Source: Silene noctiflora
Lineage: Eukaryota > Streptophyta > Magnoliopsida > Caryophyllales > Caryophyllaceae
Reading direction: 5' to 3'
NCBI GenBank assembly: GCA_009801015.1
Contig: VHZZ01000144.1
Coordinates: 194,828 to 237,432, forward strand
DNA: 42,605 nt
The translations under genes were made by a program, and so were the position numbers. The notes beneath the pieces are model-generated. The model ran no database searches. It saw only the letters and a list, made by a program, of their open reading frames with translations, and had not been told where the DNA came from. Of this stretch, positions 10,225 to 21,591 are shown one piece after another. Each line of letters starts with the position of its first letter. Position 1 is the stretch's first letter.

Positions 10225-13200
10225 CTAGCACATTGAATCGACTGAAAATGCATATGAGCAGTTAGATGACCCTTGGCTAACCACATCTCTTTTAGGAGAA
10301 GGTGTAGGAAGAGTTTGAGGTGAGCCTTTGGTCAAATCTAGTTCACCTCTAACAGTTTCAACGTGTCGAATTTCAGTAAGCATGGCAACAATGTCTTTCA
10401 TTGAAGGGCGCTCACTAACTCGGGTACTGATACACAAGAACGAGACTGCCAGTGTCTGCAGCATCTCGTGCATCTGAGGATCAGCTCTTCCTCTGAGTTT
10501 AGCATCAAGAATGTCAGCTGGATCGCCTTTGCTCTGCAGATGATCGCGGACCCATTGGACTAAATGTGCTCCTCCTAGCAATGTAGGATCTAATGGATGT
10601 TTTCCTGTTAGAACTTCTAGGAGAACCACTCCGAAACTGTAGACATCGCTCTTTTCTGTTACTCCTTGCATTGATGCAAATTCTATCAAGAGAGACAAAA
10701 ACATAAAAATTAGCATCATTAGATATGCGCCTATGGCGAGTTAAGAGAATCAAATGTACACAGCCTTACTGGTGTTCGAATACACAGAGACTTATTTAGA
10801 CGACTGTGATTTAAGTATACGATGCACAGAGACATGTTATGTAAGAAATCAATGAAACTATACCTGGTGCCATATATCCATAAGAACCAGCTAGCTGAGG
10901 TCTTGTACTAGATTTAGCACAATCACTACTTGAACTACTGCTAACAAGTCTTGCTAGCCCAAAATCGGCAAGGTAAGGCTCAAACCTTGGACCCAACAAG
11001 ACATTCATGGCTTTGACATCCCCGTGGATGATTGCAGGAACGCAGTCATGGTGCAAATAAGCAAGTGCATGAGCGACTCCAAGCACAACATCATATCTAG
11101 TTTCCCATTCTGCCCCTCCACCTTTTACAGCACCATGAAGAAGCGAACTCAAGCTTCCATTAGAGAGATAATCATAAAACAACAGCTTCAAACTCCGATT
11201 AGATCCCCATCCCAATAGGCGCACTATGTTCTTATGGCGGATTGAGCCCAAAGTCTGAATCTCAGACCTAAATGCGCCTGTCTCATCTGTAGACCACATC
11301 TTCTTTACTGCTAGAGTTTCTCCATTAGGCATCATTACCCTATACACAACCCCGGAGCTTCCAGTACCAATAACATTAGCTGATGTTAAATTTTCGATCA
11401 CATCATCTATCGAAAACTCCATCTTTTGGTAAAGGGTCAATTCCCAAGTATCATCTTCAATATGATTTCCATCAGCAAAACGAGAACGAATTTGCATATA
11501 GATAGCAAGTAGTATCAGAACCACACTAATGCTAACTAAGATGGACATAGCCAACTTCATACTTGTTCTACCCCGCTCCACGTGTTGAGTCCCCGGGTTC
11601 CTCTCTCCATCAAATAGATAAAGGGCTTTGTTCCCAGCAAGGCTGCTAAGAGGGAGTTTATGGAAAAAAGGGGTGTTCGGAAGCTGCCCCGAAAACTCAT
11701 TGTAAGACACATTTAATGATACAAGATTTTGTAGGCTTGAAAGGACATTCAAGTTGCCTTCAAGGTGATTATGTGAAAGGTCAAGAACTGCTAGCCTACT
11801 AAGGCTTATAAATTGGGTTGGAATTTCACCTGAAAGACGGTTGTAGCTAAGGTTCAAGGAGATCTCCAATGCTGGGAGTTGACCCAACTCTTTTGGTATC
11901 TCACCTGATAAATCATTGTTTCCCAAATCTAACAGTTGTAACTTGCTACAAGTTATAATTTCAGCAGGAATTTGCCCGGAAAATCGATTCTTACCAAGAT
12001 TAAGTTTTGTTAATTCACTCAAAGAACCAACAGTGGGTGACAGTGTACCTGAAATGCGATTATCTGATAAATCTACAAACTGTAGGCTCTTGGGAAGTTC
12101 ATCAGGCAGTGAACCAGTGAGCCCATTCGAATGAACATCGAAAAATTCCAAGTTTGAGCATCCTGTTATGGAAGTTGGAATACTTCCTGTCAAATGATTT
12201 TGGCTCAAATCAAGGAAGTTCAAGCTTTTTAAGTTACCAATTTCAGATGGAATAGTACCACCCAATTTATTCCCGTTCACTCGAAACCTGTACAAATTAG
12301 TACAGTTCCCTATATCAGGAGGTATAAACCCGGATAAATTATTCGAAATTAGCAACAATTTAGTGAGATTCCTTAACCCGAAAACCCCATTTGGTATAGT
12401 ACCGAAAAGGGTATTATAAGAGAAATCAACTGCTTGAAGTTGCTCACATTGGGCAAGACTCACAGGTATGCTTCCTGTAAGTTTATTCTGCCAGGCAAAA
12501 AACAAAGTCAAACCCTTCAAGTCTCCAATATTCTCCGGTATCCCACCGGAGATAACATTGTTATCGACTTCAAGATGGGTGAGACGGGTGCATCGGGTGA
12601 TCTCAGGAGGTATGATTCCTGAAATCTGGTTTACACTCAGCTGTAACTCCTGCAAACCCAACAGATTTCCAAAGCTTCTCGGTATGCTTCCTGTAATCAA
12701 ATTTTCTGAGAAATCAATTACAGTTAAACCAGTACAGTTCCCAATTTCTTCAGGAATGCTACCCACAATGCTGTTTTGCCATAGCAGCAAACTCTGAAGC
12801 TTCTGCAGCTTCCCAATGCTGCTTGGAATCGACCCAGATATCGAATTTTGGTACAGATACAAGTTCTGCAACTCTATACAATTCCCAATCTCATCTGGGA
12901 TTGACCCAGATAACAAAGAAGTATAAATTGCCAAAGTCTGCAACTTGTTCAGATTTCCAATACTTTTTGGTAATTTTCCTGATAAACTAGTCTCAGCAAT
13001 GCCGAGTGTTACTAAATTACTGCAATTCCCAATCTCAGAGGGAAGTTCTCCCTTAAGATTCTGATTTCCGCCAACTCGAAACACCTGTAACTTCTTCAAC
13101 CTCCCAATACTGGCAGGAATTTCACCACTGAGCTGATTATCAAATATCGTAATCTCAACAAGACTCGATAAATTACCAATGTCTGCAGGAATTTCCCCTT

Positions 13201-13705
13201 GCAGATGGTTCGAATGCAATGACAGTGTCATCAAATTCTGCAGACTGCAGATTGCATCAGGAATTTCACCAGTAATACCATTTTCACTGATATCAATCAC
13301 AACCAACTGTGTATAATCACCAAATTCTTTTGGAATTTCACCAGTAAGGTTACATGATGACAAAACAAGTTTCGATAGCGATTTCAAAGATTTCAAATTT
13401 GATGGTAATGAACCCTGTAAGTCCACTGATTTTATACTTAACTCAGTAACATCACCATTTTCATCACATTTTACACCAAACCAGTTACATGGGTGATTAT
13501 CAGAAGTTACCCATGTCTTAAAAACATCTAAAGATGATGTCTTTAAGGTTTGTTTCCATTGAAGAAGAGCTTGACCTTGCTCATTAATGGAGACACAACA
13601 ATGGAAGCATAGAAATAATGATGAAATAAGTAGAAATTTGTATGAAAATGTTTTATTATTGTTATTAGAAGAAGAATTTAATGGGTTAATGAGAATTGCA
13701 GGCAT
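10225..13705 (-). CDS. LRR receptor-like kinase, RGI/RGFR-like (LRR-XI), 2 exons, 1099 aa
   Basis: Plasma-membrane receptor, probably for a tyrosine-sulfated RGF/GLV/CLEL-type peptide. Exons are 13705-10864 and 10682-10225, with a 181-nt intron; the join restores YGYMAP|EFASMQGVTEKSDVYSFG. Signal peptide is about 1-40, LRRNT about 41-80 with CNWFGVKC, and more than 20 plant-type LRRs span about 85-690. A transmembrane helix lies at about 717-737, and the kinase covers about 775-1050. FRVGGN contains RxGG at 210-213 and YRFRVNG contains RxR at 473-475, both described for RGF receptors and related peptide receptors. The kinase has P-loop GTGSSGVV (780-787), K801, E815 and DFG 914-916. Its catalytic loop is HGDVKAMN (894-901), so this is a non-RD kinase; as far as I remember this is normal for the RGI3/RGI4 subgroup. 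The sequence resembles At4g26540 and At5g56040, but orthology is not proved. It is intact, with a good start context (G at -3) and an upstream ORF in the leader. Confidence 0.92.
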
Positions 13706-13710
13706 TGCTG

Positions 13711-13767
13711 CTATGAGAAGGAAGGAGAAGATGAGCTTTGGGATTGAAGAATGGGGGGAAACCCCAT
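13711..13767 (-). promoter_or_regulatory. Upstream ORF (18 codons) ending 5 nt before the receptor kinase start
   Basis: On the minus strand ATG at 13767 opens MGFPPILQSQSSSSPSFS and stops with TAG at 13713-13711, leaving CAGCA before the kinase ATG at 13705. If transcription starts downstream of the TATA-like box at 13827-13832, this ORF lies in the leader and scanning ribosomes would meet it first. The serine-rich content may simply reflect a CT-rich leader. Function is unproven. Confidence 0.5.
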
Positions 13768-13826
13768 GTTTTGTTTATACATTAAAAAGCAGTAGCTACT
13801 CACCAAGGTTACTTGCACTTGCAATT

Positions 13827-13832
13827 TTTATA
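13827..13832 (-). promoter_or_regulatory. TATA-like box of the receptor kinase gene
   Basis: The minus strand reads AATATAAAAATTG here, preceded by a GA-rich stretch, about 122 bp upstream of the start codon. The distance would give a leader of roughly 90 nt. The evidence is motif and spacing only. Confidence 0.4.
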
Positions 13833-15659
13833 TTATTTTCTCTTCTTTACATTTGTTTTTAATAATTTGATTTCCGACTCACTAAATTGGTCGCGCTTCT
13901 TTTTACTATGAAAATCGACGTAATTTCTATTTTAACCATTTGAAAACAGTCTCTTCATATGGCCGATAAAGGTCGTGACTCGTGAGAGCACTTGCATCGA
14001 CGGGACTATTCGCTGTTGTCGACGTTAGACATCCCAGTTGACTTTCCACATTTGGATTTATCTAGACCTGAGAAAATTGACTTGAACGAATTTAATTAGC
14101 CTGAATGTTTATTGTTGCAAACTAACTATTATCCCTACAAATCAGAAAGTTACCCATCCCGGTTAATTCGTTTCCAGTTTTAATTTCATTCTGTAATTCA
14201 CAGAAGTGCTTAAGACACTGGGATAATATCGCGGTTTTTGTTAAATTTATTTATATTTTTATTATATTTTTGTTATTTGCTGTCTAAAAGGGATGGAATG
14301 ATAGTGATTGAGTTGTTTCCTCTTATCCTCTATTTTGTTTTATGCAGTAATAATTTGGTAGAGGGGATTAAGGTCCATAGTTTTATTACTGTATTGTTTA
14401 GTCATGCCCCCACCGTGACCTTAATTGTCTACCTGTTCAGATAGCACCATTTCTTCAAGCAACAAGTTCGTTTGGTTCCAGCAATAAATCTTTTATTTTA
14501 TAAAACGGTCTTATAATTAAAAATAAAATAATAAATTTAAGTTAATTTGTTTATACTTAACCACTAATTCTTATTTGAGACCGTTTGATGATAACGATTC
14601 TTTGCCAATACATTTTCAATGAACTTTGATGCATGTCGACGAGGACCGTTTTATAGTTAATATATAGATAATTTTTATTAGTAATAATTTTAATAACTAA
14701 TTTACTTTCAATTATAAAACAATCTCATATTAATGTATTTTGAGACCTTAAATTTCTTACCTCATTGTTTACCCTTGGTAAAAGGTAATTAGGATAAAGT
14801 AATTTTCATTAGTAATAATTTTATTTTATCCGTGACCATTTTACGACTTTTAAAAGATCAACTCATAATTTTCATTCAAATGTGAAACAGACTCACATCG
14901 ACTTATTTCAAGACCTTAAATTCTCAACTCAATGTTTACGAGCACGTATAAGAAAAATTTAGAATCTACCGTATATTATTCTCCTGAAGAACCTTAGTTA
15001 TGCAGTAGTCCGACCCCGTTGGTTTTCATATTTCAATGTAACATTATCAACCAGCATTCTTAACTACAAACCGCTCTAGCTACATACAATGATTGAGTTA
15101 ATATTCATAGACATAGTTAATAGTATAAACCTCGACATTATTTATCATTTACTCCAAGATCCGCCAGCAATTACTTTATTCTCTTAGCTCTTAATATTTT
15201 TTTTCATTTTCCCTATTAATTAATTAAATTAGAGAAAAATTGAACATGGACCATGATGTATAGAGTTTAGTTGAACACAAAAAAAGGTGAGTTGGCCATG
15301 TGTATTTATTTGTAGGTTCTCAAATGGTAACTTTCTATTGAATAAAAGAACTTCTTGGGGATGTTTCTGACAACACATCATGTAAATAAATACAAGGAAT
15401 ATCCTGCCACATCAAAAATTCACTTGTTTTTATCCAAATATTTGAGTGAAAAAAGAAGCTCACTTTTTAAACATTTCAAATAGATATGAAAATATTTTTA
15501 ATCTCTTTTTTAATTTTCTTGTCAACAGTGACGGAGTTACGATTCAAGTTTACGGGACCGGGTGAGAAATTTTAAGGAAATGTGGTAATGATATAAAATA
15601 TACTCGAAAAAAATTCGGAAATTTTAACTAAAAATTCCAAAAATTTCATGCGAGGGAAG
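13833..15659. other. Gene-free AT-rich interval upstream of the receptor kinase
   Basis: No gene is seen. A weak foldback lies at about 14495-14587 (AAACGGTCT near the left end, AGACCGTTT at the right). The rest, including about 15525-15660, resembles decayed repeat DNA without clear ends. The kinase promoter must lie in the first part. Confidence 0.4.
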
Positions 15660-15850
15660 CTCCACCATTGCATTTTAAAGCATGCAAACCATGTATACCA
15701 GGTAATTCACGCGAGAGTGACATGCTCGAAATCTATGAGGCATAGTTTCAGGCCATAAACACTGCACAATATTGCTCTTGAGGAGGCTTGAACATGAGAC
15801 TTTTCAAAATACCCAAGTTTTAGCCACTAAACTCCACCATTTCCGACTTA
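15660..15850 (-). mobile_element. Possible tRNA-derived SINE
   Basis: On the minus strand an A-box-like TGGAGTTTAGTGGC (about 15835-15846) is followed about 40 nt on by a B-box-like TGTTCAAGCCTCC (15782-15794). This is the spacing of a RNA polymerase III promoter inside a tRNA-like head. It does not fold into a valid tRNA by eye. The 3' end is uncertain and no clear poly(A) tail or target duplication is visible. Confidence 0.35.
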
Positions 15851-16023
15851 AACAATGTTTTTTTTACTGATACATATGTAATAGGGATACATGTTAAAAG
15901 TTATAATGTGAAAAACCAATTGTTTTAGGATTCGAACGTAACAAGTTTTAGATTTCGAGTTTTGATCGTTTATACTTAAGAATAATCTAAATAATCAAGG
16001 ATGATACATTGATACTTTACCAG

Positions 16024-16209
16024 AGGTGTCTAAGGCCACGGACAATCACAGGCGGCGGAAACGGGCCTCCACTTTTGACAACCCCAAATTTATAAACTTT
16101 ATTGATAAAAGTTAATACAAACCTCGACATATAGTACATGTGCATTCATATTTAGAGCCTCGTATTTTTGTGGTGCATCGGGCCTCCATTTACTCTAAGA
16201 CGCCCCTCT
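16024..16209. repeat. Dispersed 186-bp repeat, copy B
   Basis: Partner of 6327-6512 in the same orientation, and diverged. It ends GTGGTGCATCGGGCCTCCAT followed by TACTCTAAGACGCCCCT. No frame or terminal repeat is seen, so both copies are probably fragments of one older transposon family. Confidence 0.6.
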
Positions 16210-17635
16210 ACTTTACGAGCAAAAAAACGTTGTGCAACTTTGTACTTGGAAACAAATTATGACAACTAGTCTCTATGGACTATTCACTATTGGCATTTTT
16301 GTTTTCGTTCGATACTAACTTATGCACGATTTAATATGAACCTTACATATATAATTACCTAATATAAGTTCATTTTGGACCCAAATTTATACTCAATTTT
16401 TAGAATACACGTCAGAAAAACCGATATAACATCACAGGAATTAAGTAAATTGTTGTGAGTTAGGTAATGGTTAGATAATGGGTAATATAAGCATGGAATC
16501 TACAGAAATACAGAAGAAGTGAAGTGCACATGAAAGCAAAGAAGAGTAAGGCAAAATTAATATAAATAATAATATTCGTTTGCATTTGTTTACTGTCGAT
16601 GCAGATCTGCCTATGCTGTCGGCTACTCGGCTTACCAGTTTATGTTCAGACCATAAATTATTTAAGAAATTAAATTAATTGCATGTATTAGAGGAGATTG
16701 GACAATTTTAGATCACCTAATTATTAAGCATTGTTAATTATGATTATCGATTAATCAAACAAAATTAAGATTATCGGTCGATAGATAATGAATGAGAATA
16801 AAATGTTACTATCATGGTCGAGTTTTAATTTGGTGGTTACGGTTTAAAGCTTAACTTTCTAGAACGGTGATTTTCACATAAACCGTGACGTATGGTAAAA
16901 CTACTAATCGATAAAGTTAGTTGAAAATTGAAAAGTTAACCAAAAATTGAAAGATAACTGATAAGGTAATTGAAAATTAGAAGCTTATACGGTAACTAAT
17001 TATATAAAAAAATGTTTGACAAATAGTTAGTAACTGATTTTTGGTAAAATAATATGGTAATTATTAGATGGTACGGATTTTCAGTTTATCTAATGCGTTA
17101 AAAATCTCATAATACTTTAAACGCGGCCATTCAGTTTGACTTAATACAAGGCGAAGACATGAACATTTTCGTGTTTGTGAATTTATTTCTAGATATATAT
17201 TTTTTAGGGTCACATCTACAAATAACAATCATAGTTAATAGAATTAAATTTGGTCCAATCCTAGGTCCTACAAATAATTATCAATATTCATTTTGCATTT
17301 TAAATAATATAGGAATAATGCCCTTATTATGTTTTATATTATGAGTGTGATTGAAGGAAAAAACAACCAAGAAACTCTTGTTTTAAATTTCAATACCTAA
17401 TTATTATGAATACCAAAAACTAGGACAAGTTTATTGGGATTGCTATTATAGGAAGGAGTTATTATTGATGAAAATGGCAACCCAAATGTTACCAACTCCA
17501 ACCAATCAATTCAATCATATTCTTGTCATTATCCTTAATTATTAAATTGGTTCAGACATGAGCATGTCACTCCCAACACCTACATCTCATCAAACCAATA
17601 GTAATTTTAATTATATATACTTGATAAACACAAAA
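16210..17635. other. Gene-free AT-rich interval
   Basis: I see no gene or bounded element. Around 16890-17010 there are several loose TAACTGATAAGGTAATTGAAAATT-like variants, suggesting a degraded short repeat. Nothing codes convincingly. Confidence 0.4.
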
Positions 17636-17760
17636 ACTTCTGAGAGACGGTCTCTCAATAGCGTTATTGAGATACCTCTCACATGATGGGGTGAGAGACC
17701 CACTGCTTTTTCTATTTTCCTATTATGTCTCTCACGAGACCTACTGGTTGATAAATTATA
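17636..17760. repeat. Short palindromic repeat relic
   Basis: TGAGAGACGGTCTCTCA is an almost perfect palindrome, followed by AATAGCGTTATT (a second small palindrome) and then ACCTCTCACATGATGGGGTG. This looks like one end of a hairpin-type MITE. The other end cannot be placed. Confidence 0.4.
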
Positions 17761-18610
17761 TGTCAATTAAGGACGATTTTTATGCTGATCGATGATAATT
17801 TGTAGAACATTTTACATCTTCTAGGTAATAGTATGATGGTCAATTATCGAGTTCAACTAAAAAGCTGGCTTCTCCGAGCTCAAAAATGCTGTAACTTAAT
17901 TTAGTAACTTTAATTTCATGTATTTTTTTCCATTATCATCGAGAAAAACAACAACAACAACAATATGCGATTTAGACGTAAGACCTGTTATCTTAATACT
18001 CGGATTAATCATAATACTCTAGAACAAGATCTCTTAATAAGTTTGAAATGAATGATTTGTACTATGATTTAAGACAAAATAGTGTGAATCTTAGAAGAAG
18101 AGCAATGATGCATCATGTTCTCACATGAGCATGATCTAATTAAACCCATTTTCTTACAAAAATCAGAGATTGTAAAACCAATAATGATCAAAACCTAAGA
18201 TCTAAACCATGTTATCTATCAAGAGGGTGGATGGCACGTGACCTACTTGATCCAAGATTATTAGTGGAGGAGATTTAATACTTTTTTTTTTTTTAATTAT
18301 TAAATTAGATGCAACTTTGCAAGATGTTATGGCAATCACATAGTGGACTTCACTCATAACATTATGTATTAACAATATTTTTAAATTTATGTAATTTTTT
18401 GGCAAGGTTTTGTATGTTATATTCCTTGGGGGAAAATAAGAATGGTGGTAAATTACTAAATTGTATCGAGAGATTTTTACAAATGTTATTAACTTAAAAA
18501 TTGAGAATTAAATTACACATTATTTAATGCAATTAATATAAATGTCAAGAATTTTTTTTCCTTTTATAACTCCTTAAATATAACCCTTTTATCATTTCCC
18601 TTATATTTAT

Positions 18611-18970
18611 GGCTCGGTTTGGGAAGACAAATAAATTAGCTTATTTAACCAAAATTTCTTATAACTTATTTTTGTGTACTTGTTTGGCAAACAACTTATT
18701 ACTATTTTATTCAGTAAATAAGCTAATTTAGTAGCATGTCAGAAAAAAACTAACTTATCGTATTTCGTATTTCCTTTTTCTTGGTTACTCTTTCAAAGTT
18801 TCAATTTATAACATTGAATAGTACTTATTAGTTATTATGTCATTTTGTGTCATTTTACCATATTACTTTTCAGCCAATTTGCCAAACGATTTTAATATAA
18901 TCATCTAACTTATAAGTTTTCAACTACCTTACAATCTTTAAACTTTTACCTAATTTTGCCAAACAGAAGC
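18611..18970. mobile_element. Possible hAT-like MITE, about 360 bp
   Basis: GGCTCGGTTTGG at the left is roughly mirrored by CCAAACAGAAGC at the right. Within it, TTTGGCAAAC and GCCAAACGA also occur in opposite orientations, as do AGCTTATTT-like and AACTTATAAGTT motifs. GGCTC.GTTTGG ends are common among hAT-type MITEs. The match is imperfect, and no target duplication was confirmed. Confidence 0.35.
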
Positions 18971-19123
18971 TATGTCGCTATAACATTTATTCAAATGCAT
19001 TTGTCGAGTTTTCATAGCGGATTTAAAATTGCGAGCGTTCACGAAATTAAAAGTTTTTGAATCTAATTACCTAAATTCTTTGCTGATAAATCAAAGTTTT
19101 CTCCGCATATGCTGCCATTAACT

Positions 19124-19126
<3 letters not shown>

Positions 19127-19169
<43 letters not shown>
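19127..19169. repeat. Uninterrupted run of 43 T
   Basis: A pure T homopolymer of 43 bases lies 35 bp before a TTG-tailed repeat. It could be the poly(A) tail of a minus-strand retroelement or a slippage-expanded tract. Its length in the assembly may not be reliable. Confidence 0.9.
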
Positions 19170-19173
<4 letters not shown>

Positions 19174-19204
19174 ACATAGTTAAAGGATTCATCTTTTTCG
19201 CATA

Positions 19205-19308
19205 TTGAGGTGTGTGATCACCCCGGGATGGTTATAAGAGATGATTCATGTCAACCGGCTCCAAATCATTTTGGGATTAAGGGCTCTGATGTTGTTGTTG
19301 TTGTTGTT
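19205..19308 (+). repeat. TTG-tailed retroelement 3' end, copy 2
   Basis: Same order as 2885-2984: GATTCATGTCAACCGGCTCC, AAATCATTTTGGGATTAAG, GGCTCTGATG, then six GTT units. It is on the same strand as copy 1. Upstream sequence shows no reverse transcriptase, so it is a truncated LINE or a SINE sharing an RTE tail. Confidence 0.55.
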
Positions 19309-20598
19309 AAATGCACTTTTAACTTTATGTTGGGGTTGTTTGTAGTCCTTTAACTTTTAATGGTCGACAAGTTTGGACTTAGAATTAAATCAACTTTTTC
19401 CTTTTGGTATTAAAAAGGAGACCAAAATCATGTGCTTCTTTTGTGCTTAAACCCCGGATTAAAGATTTTAAAGGTCAAATCATATACTTTCATACTTCCT
19501 TAATGCTGTTCTTCCTTGCCTAACCTTTCCTTAATTTCATGGATTCTGGTGTCCCTCCATCATTTTGTTCATGTGAGATTTGTGACTAATTTTGAGCAAA
19601 TTTCAATTGGAAAAAAAAAAAAGAGAAAAAAAAGGAGGGCACCTATAAGGCTATGACTAGACCTGGCCAAATGAACGACCCCGACCGGTTTCCCGAGTCA
19701 TCATTTCCTAGGCTCGCTTGGCTCGCCACTAGCTCTGCCCAATCTGTCTTGAAACGGGCCGGTTGGGGTCCCATCCTTCCAACCCGAGACAATTTAAGAA
19801 AGTAGGTAAATCGGGCCATTTAGACTTTAGAGCCAAGTATAGCAACCCGGCCCAACCCTTACCACAACTCATAAAGGCATGGTTTACTTGGTCCGGGTCG
19901 ACGTGGGTTGGTCCGTTCCGGTGCTAACCGGCTTATCGCCAGGTTCACTTGAGACTATATATATAAAAAAAATTCTCAAATCCAACATTGTTTTTATTAT
20001 CGCCGTTTTCTAAGCGTTTAGCTTCATAAATTTGCTCTAACTTTTATGCATCCGTTCACCTGAACATGGTTAACATTTACTTGATTAACTAGTACTCTTT
20101 GTTTTCTATAAATAAAATGTTCGTCTATAAGGTGAGTTTTCGGCTTTAATATTACAAAAGTTGAAACAACTATATCATTAAATTCTTTAAAAAGCTTTTT
20201 CATACGTATCATAATACTAAATCATACTGTATAATTTGAGAAATATTAAAGAGAAAAGTATAGCTTTCGAAATATAAAATTGACTTGTATAACAAACAAA
20301 GTAATTTGTGATTTATCAAATTAAATTAAAGTCTTAACTTAGCTAGGTGGATGATGCAACTTTTATGCTTTTTATTTACTCTATTATGACAAAAGCATTT
20401 ACTATTAAAAATAATGTAAATTATTGTTTTTAACTTTATAGTTTTAAGTCTCCATTAAAAAGCTTTTGTTCTTAAACTCCGGAAAAGAGGTGAGGACAGT
20501 TTCCCCCTGGTGGCGCCATTGTATCACCTAGCAATGAATCTAGCATCCCTCATTTTCAGGTCTATTGCTCTCTTTTTATAACGCATTATTGCACTAAT
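19309..20598. other. Gene-free interval with a GC-richer decayed repeat
   Basis: About 19640-19940 is richer in G+C than its surroundings, with many CGGGCC, GACCCGG and CCGACC motifs, the composition of a degraded repeat seen again near 26960-27190. The rest is AT-rich. No gene is seen. Confidence 0.4.
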
Positions 20599-21305
20599 TA
20601 AAGTTACGGAAATTTCTCATGGTACTCTCGAATTTTGGCAGATTATACATGGTACCCTCTTTTTAAGTTTTTACATAGGGATATTCTGGGAAACAAAAAC
20701 GTAAACATAGAGATGCCGTATGTTTAAGAGGGATACCATGTGTAATCTGCCAAAGTTCGAGGGTCATTGCCAATGTTGTTAGGATCGGGATTCTACTTTG
20801 GATCGATGGGGAAGGTAGGATCGAATTGGTAGAATCGGATCGTAGAATCGCAAGATTCTACAAACTCACTAAATATAATTTTTTATTTGGTAAAAACATA
20901 TAATTGAAGATCAACACACTTATTTATTAATATTTATTCATAAAATATTGGTAATTAATGGTTTTAGTATCATTGTATGAACATGTTTCTACAACTTACA
21001 CAAAATTTTGGTTTTACGATGTCATTATATAATAATATATATTAATATTTTTTTTGGTTTTACGATGTCATTATATAATAATTATATATTAATATTTTTA
21101 TTATGAAATCGGATCGTAGGATGGTATTATGATCCCAACTCTAGAAATTTTCAAATTAATAGGATCGTAAGATTCTACAACCCGGATAGAATCGTAGAAT
21201 CCAAGATCAGTAAAGCATTTTCGGATTGTAAAATCGTAGAATCGTTGAATCGAATCGCGATTTTGACAACAATCATTGCAAATTTCCAATTTCCGTTAAA
21301 GTTAT
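20599..21305. mobile_element. Foldback MITE with arms of about 70 bp, split by a nested insertion
   Basis: The left arm (about 20599-20668: AAGTTACGGAAATTT, ATGGTACTCTCGAATTTTGG, CAGATTATACATGGTACCCT) is mirrored at about 20725-20768 (AGAGGGATACCATGTGTAAT, CTGCCAAAGTTCGAGGGTCA). The outer part of the right arm (TTTCCGTTAAAGTT) is found only at about 21285-21305, after the insertion at 20775-21270. Removing the insertion restores a continuous inverted repeat, so the foldback is the older element. Confidence 0.6.
20775..21270. mobile_element. Nested Mutator-like non-autonomous element, about 496 bp
   Basis: The ends are GTTGTTAGGATCGGGATTC and, on the other strand, GTTGTCAAAATCGCGATTC. They are flanked by TCATTGCCA (20764-20772) and TCATTGCAA (21273-21281), an imperfect 9-bp duplication as made by Mutator-type transposases. 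Near both ends are many copies of GATTCTAC/GTAGAATC and ATCGTAG motifs. The centre has a tandem duplication of a 45-50-bp AT-rich unit beginning GGTTTTACGATGTCATTATA (about 21010-21100). No transposase is present. Confidence 0.6.
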
Positions 21306-21458
21306 CACATTAATCTTAACAAAATATAGATTTTTTCTACAGATGAGAAAAGGACTTCGTGAAGCTGAACAATACCTTTTTAGAAGCTTTATCTTTATCT
21401 TTACCTTTACATAAAACATGTAAAGAAATGACCAGGTCCGAGTTTGTGAGCTGATAAT

Positions 21459-21591
21459 TACGCCCTCTATTCCGGTCATTTTCTTTACCTTTGATTTTGG
21501 CACGAATACCAAAAAAAGAGATGACAAATTATTCATTAAAAGTATTCAAATAATAAAAAGGTAAACAATTGACCGAGACACCCTAAAATGG
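21459..21591. mobile_element. Stowaway-like MITE, about 133 bp
   Basis: TACGCCCTCTATTCCGGTCA with its continuation TTTTCTTTACC is mirrored by GGTAAACAATTGACCGAGAC followed by ACCCTA. The TA at each end fits the TA target site of Tc1/Mariner-type Stowaway elements, whose ends resemble CTCCCTCCGTTCC. The ends are diverged. Confidence 0.5.
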
